A stretch of DNA of 64,000 nucleotides from contig NC_092569.1 of NCBI RefSeq assembly GCF_037975245.1, positions 3,113,001 through 3,177,000 of the forward strand, read 5' to 3'. Below are positions 1-13,412 of this stretch, one piece after another. The notes below the pieces were generated by a model. That model was not told where the DNA came from, made no database searches, and saw only the letters and a list, made by a program, of their open reading frames with translations. Numbering within the stretch: the first letter of the stretch is position 1; each line of letters begins with the position of its first letter. Source of the DNA: Apostichopus japonicus. Its lineage: Eukaryota; Echinodermata; Holothuroidea; Aspidochirotida; Stichopodidae. The translations under genes and the position numbers were made by a program.

Positions 1-3000
1 AAGAGAAAGTTCTCAAATCTCTCCCAAAATACATAGAAGGGACTCTCAGCACCCAGTAGGCGCTTCTGTCGGGTCAAAAGTGGCATCCGATTAAGTTTGA
101 GTCATTTAAATACGATATGAAATGACGTCGAGATATGGTTATTAAATTTCATTCTTCCACCAAAATATAAGTGTTTATACTATTCTTGTCACCTGGAAAG
201 GAATCCAAAGGACGCCACACACCACAGGTACAATTTGGGGAAGAATTAATTAAGTCACGATTTTGGCCAAAATCGGACAAAATCATAAGGGTATAGCCTT
301 ATGAAATTGGCCATTTTGGGCCAAAAATGAAAGTTCTCAAATCTCTCCCAGAATACGTAGAAGGGACTCCCAGCACCCAGTAGGCGCTTCTGTCGGGTCA
401 AAAGTGGCATTCGGCGAAGTTTTTGTCATTTAAATTTTTTATTAATTTTATTAATATAATATTTATTAATATAAATTTTATTAAATTTCATTTTTCCACC
501 AAAATATAAGTGTTTGTACTATTCTTGTCACCTGGAAAGGAATCCAAAGGACGCCACACACCACAGGTACAATTTGGGGAAGATTTAATAAAGTCACGAT
601 TTTGGCCAAAATCGGACAAAATCATAAGGGTATAGCCTTATGAAATTGGCCATTTTGGGCCAAAAATGAAAGTTCTCAAATATCTCCCAGAATACATAGA
701 AGGGACTCTCAGCACCCAGTAGGCGCTTCTGTCGGGTCAAAAGTGGCATCCGATTAAGTTTGAGTCATTTAAATACGATATGAAATGACGTCGAGATATG
801 GTTATTAAATTTCATTTTTCCACCAAAATATAAGTGTTTATACTATTCTTGTCACCTGGAAAGGAATCCAAAGGACGCCACACACCACAGGAACAATTTT
901 GGGAAGAATTAAAAAATTCGCGATTTTGGCCAAAATCGGACAAAATCATAAGGGTATAGCCTTATGAAATTGACCATTTTGGGCCAAAAGAGAAAGTTCT
1001 CAAATCTCTCCCAAGATACATAGAAGGGACTCTCAGCACCCAGTAGGCGCTTCTGTCGGGTCAAAAGTGGCATCCGATTAAGTTTGAGTCATTTAAATAC
1101 GATATGAAATGACGTCGAGATATGGTTATTAAATTTCATTTTTCCACCAAAATATAAGTGTTTATACTATTCTTGTCACCTGGAAAGGAATCCAAAGGAC
1201 GCCACACACCACAGGAACAATTTTGGGAAGAATTAAAAAATTCGCGATTTTGGCCAAAATCGGACAAAATCATAAGGGTATAGCCTTATGAAATTGGCCA
1301 TTTTGGGCCAAAAAAGAAAGTTCTCAAATCTCTCCCAGAATACATAGAAGGGATATCCAGCACCCAGCAGGCGCTTCTGTCGGGTCAAAAGTGGCATTCG
1401 GCAAAGTTTTTGTCATTTAAATTTTTTATTAATTTTATTAATATAATATTTATTAATATAAATTTTATTAAATTTCATTTTTCCACCAAAATATAAGTGT
1501 TTATACTATTCTTGTCACCTGGAAAGGAATCCAAAGGACGCCACACACCACAGGAACAATTTTGGGAAGAATTAAAAAATTCGCGATTTTGACCAAAATC
1601 GGACAAAATCATAAGGGTATAGCCTTATGAAATTGGCCATTTTGGGCCAAAAATGAAAGTTCTCAAATATCTCCCAGAATACATAGAAGGGACTCTCAGC
1701 ACCCAGTAGGCGCTTCTGTCGGGTCAAAAGTGGCATCCGATTAAGTTTGAGTCATTTAAATACGATATGAAATGACGTCGAGATATGGTTATTAAATTTC
1801 ATTTTTCCACAAAATATAAGTGTTTATACTATTCTTGTCACCTGGAAAGGAATCCAAAGGACGCCACACACCACAGGTACAATTTGGGGAAGATTTAATA
1901 AAGTCACGATTTTGGCCAAAATCGGACAAAATCATAAGGGTATAGCCTTATGAAATTGGCCATTTTGGGCCAAAAATGAAAGTTCTCAAATCTCTCCCAG
2001 AATACGTAGAAGGGACTCCCAGCACCCAGTAGGCGCTTCTGTCGGGTCAAAAGTGGCATTCGGCGAAGTTTTTGTCATTTAAATTTTTTATTAATTTCAT
2101 TAATATAATATTTATTAATATAAATTTTATTAAATTTCATTTTTCCACCAAAATATACTATTTTGTACTATTCTTGTCACCTGGAAAGGAATCCAAAGGA
2201 CGCCACACACCACAGGTACAATTTGGGGAAGATTTAATAAAGTCACGATTTTGGCCAAAATCGGACAAAATCATAAGGGTATAGCCTTATGAAATTGGCC
2301 ATTTTGGGCCAAAAATGAAAGTTCTCAAATCTCTCCCAGAATACATAGAAGGGACTCCCAGCACCCAGTAGGCGCTTCTGTCGGGTCAAAAGTGGCATTC
2401 GGCAAAGTTTTTGTCATTTAAATTTTTTATTAATTTTATTAATATAATATTTATTAATATAAATTTTATTAAATTTCATTTTTCCACCAAAATATAAGTG
2501 TTTATACTATTCTTGTCACCTGGAAAGGAATCCAAAGGACGCCACACACCACAGGTACAATTTGGGGAAGATTTAATAAAGTCACGATTTTGGCCAAAAT
2601 CGGACAAAATCATAAGAGTATAGCCTTATGAAATTGGCCATTTTGGGCCAAAAATGAAAGTTCTCAAATCTCTCCCAGAATACGTAGAAGGGACTCCCAG
2701 CACCCAGTAGGCGCTTCTGTCGGGTCAAAAGTGGCATTCGGCGAAGTTTTTGTCATTTAAATTTTTTATTAATTTTATTAATATAATATTTATTAATATA
2801 AATTTTATTAAATTTCATTTTTCCACCAAAATATACTATTTTGTACTATTCTTGTCACCTGGAAAGGAATCCAAAGGACGCCACACACCACAGGTACAAT
2901 TTGGGGAAGAATTAATAAAGTCACGATTTTGGCCAAAATCGGACAAAATCATAAGGGTATAGCCTTATGAAATTGGCCATTTTGGGCCAAAAATGAAAGT

Positions 3001-6000
3001 TCTCAAATATCTCCCAGAATACATAGAAGGGACTCTCAGCACCCAGTAGGCGCTTCTGTCGGGTCAAAAGTGGCATCCGATTAAGTTTGAGTCATTTAAA
3101 TACGATATGAAATGACGTCGAGATATGGTTATTAAATTTCATTTTTCCACCAAAATATAAGTGTTTATACTATTCTTGTCACCTGGAAAGGAATCCAAAG
3201 GACGCCACACACCACAGGAACAATTTTGGGAAGAATTAAAAAATTCGCGATTTTGGCCAAAATCGGACAAAATCATAAGGGTATAGCCTTATGAAATTGA
3301 CCATTTTGGGCCAAAAGAGAAAGTTCTCAAATCTCTCCCAAAATACATAGAAGGGACTCTCAGCACCCAGTAGGCGCTTCTGTCGGGTCAAAAGTGGCAT
3401 CCGATTAAGTTTGAGTCATTTAAATACGATATGAAATGACGTCGAGATATGGTTATTAAATTTCATTTTTCCACCAAAATATAAGTGTTTATACTATTCT
3501 TGTCACCTGGAAAGGAATCCAAATGACGCCACACACCACAGGAACAATTTTGGGAAGAATTAAAAAATTCGCGATTTTGGCCAAAATCGGACAAAATCAT
3601 AAGGGTATAGCCTTATGAAATTGGCCATTTTGGGCCAAAAATGAAAGTTCTCAAATCTCTCCCAGAATACATAGAAGGGACTCCTTGCACCCAGCAGGCG
3701 CTTCTGTCGGGTCAAAAGTGGCATTCGGCAAAGTTTTTGTCATTTAAATTTTTTATTAATTTTATTAATATAATATTTATTAATATAAATTTTATTAAAT
3801 TTCATTTTCACCAAAATATAAGTGTTTATACTATTCTTGTCACCTGGAAAGGAATCCAAAGGACGCCACACACCACAGGTACAATTTGGGGAAGAATTAA
3901 TAAAGTCACGATTTTGGCCAAAATCGGACAAAATCATAAGGGTATAGCCTTATGAAATTGGCCATTTTGGGCCAAAAATGAAAGTTCTCAAATATCTCCC
4001 AGAATACATAGAAGGGACTCTCAGCACCCAGTAGGCGCTTCTGTCGGGTCAAAAGTGGCATCCGATTAAGTTTGAGTCATTTAAATACGATATGAAATGA
4101 CGTCGAGATATGGTTATTAAATTTCATTTTTCCACCAAAATATAAGTGTTTATACTATTCTTGTCACCTGGAAAGGAATCCAAAGGACGCCACACACCAC
4201 AGGAACAATTTTGGGAAGAATTAAAAAATTCGCGATTTTGGCCAAAATCGGACAAAATCATAAGGGTATAGCCTTATGAAATTGACCATTTTGGGCCAAA
4301 AGAGAAAGTTCTCAAATCTCTCCCAAAATACATAGAAGGGACTCTCAGCACCCAGTAGGCGCTTCTGTCGGGTCAAAAGTGGCATCCGATTAAGTTTGAG
4401 TCATTTAAATACGATATGAAATGACGTCGAGATATGGTTATTAAATTTCATTCTTCCACCAAAATATAAGTGTTTATACTATTCTTGTCACCTGGAAAGG
4501 AATCCAAAGGACGCCACACACCACAGGTACAATTTGGGGAAGAATTAATTAAGTCACGATTTTGGCCAAAATCGGACAAAATCATAAGGGTATAGCCTTA
4601 TGAAATTGGCCATTTTGGGCCAAAAATGAAAGTTCTCAAATCTCTCCCAGAATACGTAGAAGGGACTCCCAGCACCCAGTAGGCGCTTCTGTCGGGTCAA
4701 AAGTGGCATTCGGCGAAGTTTTTGTCATTTAAATTTTTTATTAATTTTATTAATATAATATTTATTAATATAAATTTTATTAAATTTCATTTTTCCACCA
4801 AAATATAAGTGTTTGTACTATTCTTGTCACCTGGAAAGGAATCCAAAGGACGCCACACACCACAGGTACAATTTGGGGAAGAATTAATAAAGTCACGATT
4901 TTGGCCAAAATCGGACAAAATCATAAGGGTATAGCCTTATGAAATTGGCCATTTTGGGCCAAAAATGAAAGTTCTCAAATATCTCCCAGAATACATAGAA
5001 GGGACTCTCAGCACCCAGTAGGCGCTTCTGTCGGGTCAAAAGTGGCATTCGGCGAAGTTTTTGTCATTTAAATTTTTTATTAATTTTATTAATATAATAT
5101 TTATTAATATAAATTTTATTAAATTTCATTTTTCCACCAAAATATACTATTTTGTACTATTCTTGTCACCTGGAAAGGAATCCAAAGGACGCCACACACC
5201 ACAGGTACAATTTGGGGAAGAATTAATAAAGTCACGATTTTGGCCAAAATCGGACAAAATCATAAGGGTATAGCCTTATGAAATTGGCCATTTTGGGCCA
5301 AAAATGAAAGTTCTCAAATATCTCCCAGAATACATAGAAGGGACTCTCAGCACCCAGTAGGCGCTTCTGTCGGGTCAAAAGTGGCATCCGATTAAGTTTG
5401 AGTCATTTAAATACGATATGAAATGACGTCGAGATATGGTTATTAAATTTCATTTTTCCACCAAAATATAAGTGTTTATACTATTCTTGTCACCTGGAAA
5501 GGAATCCAAAGGACGCCACACACCACAGGAACAATTTTGGGAAGAATTAAAAAATTCGCGATTTTGGCCAAAATCGGACAAAATCATAAGGGTATAGCCT
5601 TATGAAATTGACCATTTTGGGCCAAAAGAGAAAGTTCTCAAATCTCTCCCAAAATACATAGAAGGGACTCTCAGCACCCAGTAGGCGCTTCTGTCGGGTC
5701 AAAAGTGGCATCCGATTAAGTTTGAGTCATTTAAATACGATATGAAATGACGTCGAGATATGGTTATTAAATTTCATTTTTCCACCAAAATATAAGTGTT
5801 TATACTATTCTTGTCACCTGGAAAGGAATCCAAATGACGCCACACACCACAGGAACAATTTTGGGAAGAATTAAAAAATTCGCGATTTTGGCCAAAATCG
5901 GACAAAATCATAAGGGTATAGCCTTATGAAATTGGCCATTTTGGGCCAAAAATGAAAGTTCTCAAATCTCTCCCAGAATACATAGAAGGGACTCCCAGCA

Positions 6001-9000
6001 CCCAGCAGGCGCTTCTGTCGGGTCAAAAGTGGCATTCGGCAAAGTTTTTGTCATTTAAATTTTTTATTAATTTTATTAATATAATATTTATTAATATAAA
6101 TTTTATTAAATTTCATTTTTCCACCAAAATATAAGTGTTTATACTATTCTTGTCACCTGGAAAGGAATCCAAAGGACGCCACACACCACAGGTACAATTT
6201 GGGGAAGAATTAAAAAATTCGCGATTTTGGCCAAAATCGGACAAAATCATAAGGGTATAGCCTTATGAAATTGGCCATTTTGGGCCAAAAATGAAAGTTC
6301 TCAAATATCTCCCAGAATACATAGAAGGGACTCTCAGCACCCAGTAGGCGCTTCTGTCGGGTCAAAAGTGGCATCCGATTAAGTTTGAGTCATTTAAATA
6401 CGATATGAAATGACGTCGAGATATGGTTATTAAATTTCATTTTTCCACCAAAATATAAGTGTTTATACTATTCTTGTCACCTGGAAAGGAATCCAAATGA
6501 CGCCACACACCACAGGAACAATTTTGGGAAGAATTAAAAAATTCGCGATTTTGGCCAAAATCGGACAAAATCATAAGGGTATAGCCTTATGAAATTGGCC
6601 ATTTTGGGCCAAAAATGAAAGTTCTCAAATCTCTCCCAGAATACATAGAAGGGACTCCCAGCACCCAGCAGGCGCTTCTGTCGGGTCAAAAGTGGCATTC
6701 GGCAAAGTTTTTGTCATTTAAATTTTTTATTAATTTTATTAATATAATATTTATTAATATAAATTTTATTAAATTTCATTTTTCCACCAAAATATAAGTG
6801 TTTATACTATTCTTGTCACCTGGAAAGGAATCCAAAGGACGCCACACACCACAGGTACAATTTGGGGAAGAATTAATAAAGTCACGATTTTGGCCAAAAT
6901 CGGACAAAATCATAAGGGTATAGCCTTATGAAATTGGCCATTTTGGGCCAAAAATGAAAGTTCTCAAATATCTCCCAGAATACATAGAAGGGACTCTCAG
7001 CACCCAGTAGGCGCTTCTGTCGGGTCAAAAGTGGCATCCGATTAAGTTTGAGTCATTTAAATACGATATGAAATGACGTCGAGATATGGTTATTAAATTT
7101 CATTTTTCCACCAAAATATAAGTGTTTATACTATTCTTGTCACCTGGAAAGGAATCCAAAGGACGCCACACACCACAGGAACAATTTTGGGAAGAATTAA
7201 AAAATTCGCGATTTTGGCCAAAATCGGACAAAATCATAAGGGTATAGCCTTATGAAATTAACCATTTTGGGCCAAAAGAGAAAGTTCTCAAATCTCTCCC
7301 AAAATACATAGAAGGGACTCTCAGCACCCAGTAGGCGCTTCTGTCGGGTCAAAAGTGGCATCCGATTAAGTTTGAGTCATTTAAATACGATATGAAATGA
7401 CGTCGAGATATGGTTATTAAATTTCATTCTTCCACCAAAATATAAGTGTTTATACTATTCTTGTCACCTGGAAAGGAATCCAAAGGACGCCACACACCAC
7501 AGGTACAATTTTGGGAAGAATTAAAAAATTCGCGATTTGGCCAAAATCGGACAAAATCATAAGGGTATAGCCTTATAGCCTTATGAAATTGGCCATTTTG
7601 GGCCAAAAATGAAAGTTCTCAAATCTCTCCCAGAATACGTAGAAGGGACTCCCAGCACCCAGTAGGCGCTTCTGTCGGGTCAAAAGTGGCATTCGGCGAA
7701 GTTTTTGTCATTTAAATTTTTTATTAATTTTATTAATATAATATTTATTAATATAAATTTTATTAAATTTCATTTTTCCACCAAAATATAAGTGTTTGTA
7801 CTATTCTTGTCACCTGGAAAGGAATCCAAAGGACGCCACACACCACAGGTACAATTTGGGGAAGAATTAATAAAGTCACGATTTTGGCCAAAATCGGACA
7901 AAATCATAAGGGTATAGCCTTATGAAATTGGCCATTTTGGGCCAAAAATGAAAGTTCTCAAATATCTCCCAGAATACATAGAAGGGACTCTCAGCACCCA
8001 GTAGGCGCTTCTGTCGGGTCAAAAGTGGCATCCGATTAAGTTTGAGTCATTTAAATACGATATGAAATGACGTCGAGATATGGTTATTAAATTTCATTTT
8101 TCCACCAAAATATAAGTGTTTATACTATTCTTGTCACCTGGAAAGGAATCCAAAGGACGCCACACACCACAGGAACAATTTTGGGAAGAATTAAAAAATT
8201 CGCGATTTTGGCCAAAATCGGACAAAATCATAAGGGTATAGCCTTATGAAATTGGCCATTTTGGGCCAAAAATGAAAGTTCTCAAATCTCTCCCAGAATA
8301 CGTAGAAGGGACTCCCAGCACCCAGTAGGCGCTTCTGTCGGGTCAAAAGTGGCATTCGGCGAAGTTTTTGTCATTTAAATTTTTTATTAATTTTATTAAT
8401 ATAATATTTATTAATATAAATTTTATTAAATTTCATTTTTCCACCAAAATATAAGTGTTTGTACTATTCTTGTCACCTGGAAAGGAATCCAAAGGACGCC
8501 ACACACCACAGGTACAATTTGGGGAAGAATTAATAAAGTCACGATTTTGGCCAAAATCGGACAAAATCATAAGGGTATAGCCTTATGAAATTGGCCATTT
8601 TGGGCCAAAAATGAAAGTTCTCAAATATCTCCCAGAATACATAGAAGGGACTCTCAGCACCCAGTAGGCGCTTCTGTCGGGTCAAAAGTGGCATCCGATT
8701 AAGTTTGAGTCATTTAAATACGATATGAAATGACGTCGAGATATGGTTATTAAATTTCATTTTTCCATCAAAATATAAGTGTTTATACTATTCTTGTCAC
8801 CTGGAAAGGAATCCAAAGGACGCCACACACCACAGGAACAATTTTGGGAAGAATTAAAAAATTCACGATTTTGGCCAAAATCGGACAAAATCATAAGGGT
8901 ATAGCCTTATGAAATTGGCCATTTTGGGCCAAAAATGAAAGTTCTCAAATCTCTCCCAGAATACGTAGAAGGGACTCCCAGCACCCAGTAGGCGCTTCTG

Positions 9001-12000
9001 TCGGGTCAAAAGTGGCATTCGGCGAAGTTTTTGTCATTTAAATTTTTTATTAATTTTATTAATATAATATTTATTAATATAAATTTTATTAAATTTCATT
9101 TTTCCACCAAAATATAAGTGTTTATACTATTCTTGTCACCTGGAAAGGAATCCAAAGGACGCCACACACCACAGGTACAATTTGGGGAAGAATTAATAAA
9201 GTCACGATTTTGGCCAAAATCGGACAAAATCATAAGGGTATAGCCTTATGAAATTGGCCATTTTGGGCCAAAAATGAAAGTTCTCAAATATCTCCCAGAA
9301 TACATAGAAGGGACTCTCAGCACCCAGTAGGCGCTTCTGTCGGGTCAAAAGTGGCATCCGATTAAGTTTGAGTCATTTAAATACGATATGAAATGACGTC
9401 GAGATATGGTTATTAAATTTCATTTTTCCACCAAAATATAAGTGTTTATACTATTCTTGTCACCTGGAAAGGAATCCAAAGGACGCCACACACCACAGGT
9501 ACAATTTGGGGAAGATTTAATAAAGTCACGATTTTGGCCAAAATCGGACAAAATCATAAGGGTATAGCCTTATGAAATTGGCCATTTTGGGCCAAAAATG
9601 AAAGTTCTCAAATATCTCCCAGAATACATAGAAGGGACTCTCAGCACCCAGTAGGCGCTTCTGTCGGGTCAAAAGTGGCATCCGATTAAGTTTGAGTCAT
9701 TTAAATACGATATGAAATGACGTCGAGATATGGTTATTAAATTTCATTTTTCCACCAAAATATAAGTGTTTATACTATTCTTGTCACCTGGAAAGGAATC
9801 CAAAGGACGCCACACACCACAGGTACAATTTGGGGAAGAATTAATTAAGTCACGATTTTGGCCAAAATCGGACAAAATCATAAGGGTATAGCCTTATGAA
9901 ATTGGCCATTTTGGGCCAAAAATGAAAGTTCTCAAATATCTCCCAGAATACATAGAAGGGACTCTCAGCACCCAGTAGGCGCTTCTGTCGGGTCAAAAGT
10001 GGCATCCGATTAAGTTTGAGTCATTTAAATACGATATGAAATGACGTCGAGATATGGTTATTAAATTTCATTTTTCCACCAAAATATAAGTGTTTATACT
10101 ATTCTTGTCACCTGGAAAGGAATCCAAAGGACGCCACACACCACAGGAACAATTTTGGGAAGAATTAAAAAATTCGCGATTTTGGCCAAAATCGGACAAA
10201 ATCATAAGGGTATAGCCTTATGAAATTGGCCATTTTGGGCCAAAAATGAAAGTTCTCAAATCTCTCCCAGAATACATAGAAGGGACTCCCAGCACCCAGT
10301 AGGCGCTTCTGTCGGGTCAAAAGTGGCATTCGGCAAAGTTTTTGTCATTTAAATTTTTTATTAATTTTATTAATATAATATTTATTAATATAAATTTTAT
10401 TAAATTTCATTTTTCCACCAAAATATAAGTGTTTATACTATTCTTGTCACCTGGAAAGGAATCCAAAGGACGCCACACACCACAGGTACAATTTGGGGAA
10501 GATTTAATAAAGTCACGATTTTGGCCAAAATCGGACAAAATCATAAGGGTATAGCCTTATGAAATTGACCATTTTGGGCCAAAAGAGAAAGTTCTCAAAT
10601 CTCTCCCAAAATACATAGAAGGGACTCTCAGCACCCAGTAGGCGCTTCTGTCGGGTCAAAAGTGGCATCCGATTAAGTTTGAGTCATTTAAATACGATAT
10701 GAAATGACGTCGAGATATGGTTATTAAATTTCATTTTTCCACCAAAATATAAGTGTTTATACTATTCTTGTCACCTGGAAAGGAATCCAAAGGACGCCAC
10801 ACACCACAGGAACAATTTTGGGAAGAATTAAAAAATTCGCGATTTTGGCCAAAATCGGACAAAATCATAAGGGTATAGCCTTATGAAATTGGCCATTTTT
10901 GGCCAAAAATGAAAGTTCTCAAATCTCTCCCAGAATACATAGAAGGGACTCCCAGCACCCAGTAGGCGCTTCTGTCGGGTCAAAAGTGGCATTCGGCAAA
11001 GTTTTTGTCATTTAAATTTTTTATTAATTTTATTAATATAATATTTATTAATATAAATTTTATTAAATTTCATTTTTCCACCAAAATATACTATTTTGTA
11101 CTATTCTTGTCACCTGGAAAGGAATCCAAAGGACGCCACACACCACAGGTACAATTTGGGGAAGAATTAATAAAGTCACGATTTTGGCCAAAATCGGACA
11201 AAATCATAAGGGTATAGCCTTATGAAATTGGCCATTTTGGGCCAAAAATGAAAGTTCTCAAATATCTCCCAGAATACATAGAAGGGACTCTCAGCACCCA
11301 GTAGGCGCTTCTGTCGGGTCAAAAGTGGCATCCGATTAAGTTTGAGTCATTTAAATACGATATGAAATGACGTCGAGATATGGTTATTAAATTTCATTTT
11401 TCCACCAAAATATAAGTGTTTATACTATTCTTGTCACCTGGAAAGGAATCCAAAGGACGCCACACACCACAGGAACAATTTTGGGAAGAATTAAAAAATT
11501 CGCGATTTTGGCCAAAATCGGACAAAATCATAAGGGTATAGCCTTATGAAATTGACCATTTTGGGCCAAAAGAGAAAGTTCTCAAATCTCTCCCAAAATA
11601 CATAGAAGGGACTCTCAGCACCCAGTAGGCGCTTCTGTCGGGTCAAAAGTGGCATCCGATTAAGTTTGAGTCATTTAAATACGATATGAAATGACGTCGA
11701 GATATGGTTATTAAATTTCATTTTTCCACCAAAATATAAGTGTTTATACTATTCTTGTCACCTGGAAAGGAATCCAAATGACGCCACACACCACAGGAAC
11801 AATTTTGGGAAGAATTAAAAAATTCGCGATTTTGGCCAAAATCGGACAAAATCATAAGGGTATAGCCTTATGAAATTGGCCATTTTGGGCCAAAAATGAA
11901 AGTTCTCAAATCTCTCCCAGAATACATAGAAGGGACTCCCAGCACCCAGCAGGCGCTTCTGTCGGGTCAAAAGTGGCATTCGGCAAAGTTTTTGTCATTT

Positions 12001-12858
12001 AAATTTTTTATTAATTTTATTAATATAATATTTATTAATATAAATTTTATTAAATTTCATTTTTCCACCAAAATATAAGTGTTTATACTATTCTTGTCAC
12101 CTGGAAAGGAATCCAAAGGACGCCACACACCACAGGTACAATTTGGGGAAGAATTAATAAAGTCACGATTTTGGCCAAAATCGGACAAAATCATAAGGGT
12201 ATAGCCTTATGAAATTGGCCATTTTGGGCCAAAAATGAAAGTTCTCAAATATCTCCCAGAATACATAGAAGGGACTCTCAGCACCCAGTAGGCGCTTCTG
12301 TCGGGTCAAAAGTGGCATCCGATTAAGTTTGAGTCATTTAAATACGATATGAAATGACGTCGAGATATGGTTATTAAATTTCATTTTTCCACCAAAATAT
12401 AAGTGTTTATACTATTCTTGTCACCTGGAAAGGAATCCAAAGGACGCCACACACCACAGGAACAATTTTGGGAAGAATTAAAAAATTCGCGATTTTGGCC
12501 AAAATCGGACAAAATCATAAGGGTATAGCCTTATGAAATTAACCATTTTGGGCCAAAAGAGAAAGTTCTCAAATCTCTCCCAAAATACATAGAAGGGACT
12601 CTCAGCACCCAGTAGGCGCTTCTGTCGGGTCAAAAGTGGCATCCGATTAAGTTTGAGTCATTTAAATACGATATGAAATGACGTCGAGATATGGTTATTA
12701 AATTTCATTCTTCCACCAAAATATAAGTGTTTATACTATTCTTGTCACCTGGAAAGGAATCCAAAGGACGCCACACACCACAGGTACAATTTTGGGAAGA
12801 ATTAAAAAATTCGCGATTTGGCCAAAATCGGACAAAATCATAAGGGTATAGCCTTATG
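1..12858. repeat. Satellite array, about 39 tandem monomers of two length classes
   Basis: The sequence is a head-to-tail array that already runs at base 1. Monomer starts, taken at the AAGTTCTCAAAT motif, fall at 7, 331, 670, 994, 1318, 1657 and so on. Spacings are close to 324 bp (type A, with TACGATATGAAATGACGTCGAG in the middle) or 339 bp (type B, where that part is an AT-rich ATTAATATAATATTTATTAA block). I count about 23 A and 16 B monomers. All share the flanking parts, including CACCTGGAAAGGAATCCAAA and the 18-bp perfect palindrome CGATTTTGGCCAAAATCG (first at 258..275). The order A, A-variant, B recurs, suggesting partial higher-order structure. Frames of 60 to 104 codons in the monomers are chance frames repeated with the unit; no coding signal is seen. 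Function is unknown. Confidence 0.97.
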
Positions 12859-13412
12859 ATATAAGTTTTTAGACCAAAATATAAGTTTTTAAAAATCATT
12901 TTTTCACTAAAATATGACTTTTTATTTTGCTCAGATCACCTGGAAAAGAAACCAAAAGGGCGCCACACACCGCAGGTACAATTTTGGGAAGAATAAAAAA
13001 AGGTCGTGATTTTGGCCAAAATCGAACAAAATCATAAGGGTTAGGCAAATTTTGATGCACTGATTCGATTCCTGGGGCTCATAGGAGTATTCTACAAATT
13101 CCTGTCAGGATGATATAACAGACTACTCGCACCCCAGTACACACTTCAGTCGCTTTAGACATTTAAATTTGATATGAAATAGCGTCAACAAAAGGTTATT
13201 TAATTTCATTTTTTCAACCAAAATATGAGTGTTTTTACTACTCTTATCACCTTAAAAGGAATCAAAATGGTGCGGCAAACTGCTGGTACAATGTTGGGAA
13301 GAATTAAAAAAGTTGTGATTACGGCCAAAATTTGCAAAAATCATAAGGGTTAGGCAAATTTCGATGCACTTAATCCATTCCTGGGGCTCATTGGAGTATT
13401 CTCTTTCAGTTA
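12859..13412. repeat. Diverged edge monomers of the satellite
   Basis: The homogeneous array stops abruptly near 12,858 and continues as about two degenerate units. They keep the CACCTGGAAA..GCCACACACCGCAGGTACAA-type blocks and ATCATAAGGGTTAGGCAAAT. Here the motif CCTGGGGCTCAT recurs at 13,071 and 13,380, so the old unit is about 309 bp. This looks like the usual decayed border of a satellite that is homogenised in its core. Confidence 0.85.

Noticed and set aside
2072-12899. Repeated 60-104-codon frames in the satellite
   Set aside because: They recur with the monomer and are interrupted or shifted between copies; no domain or codon signal.
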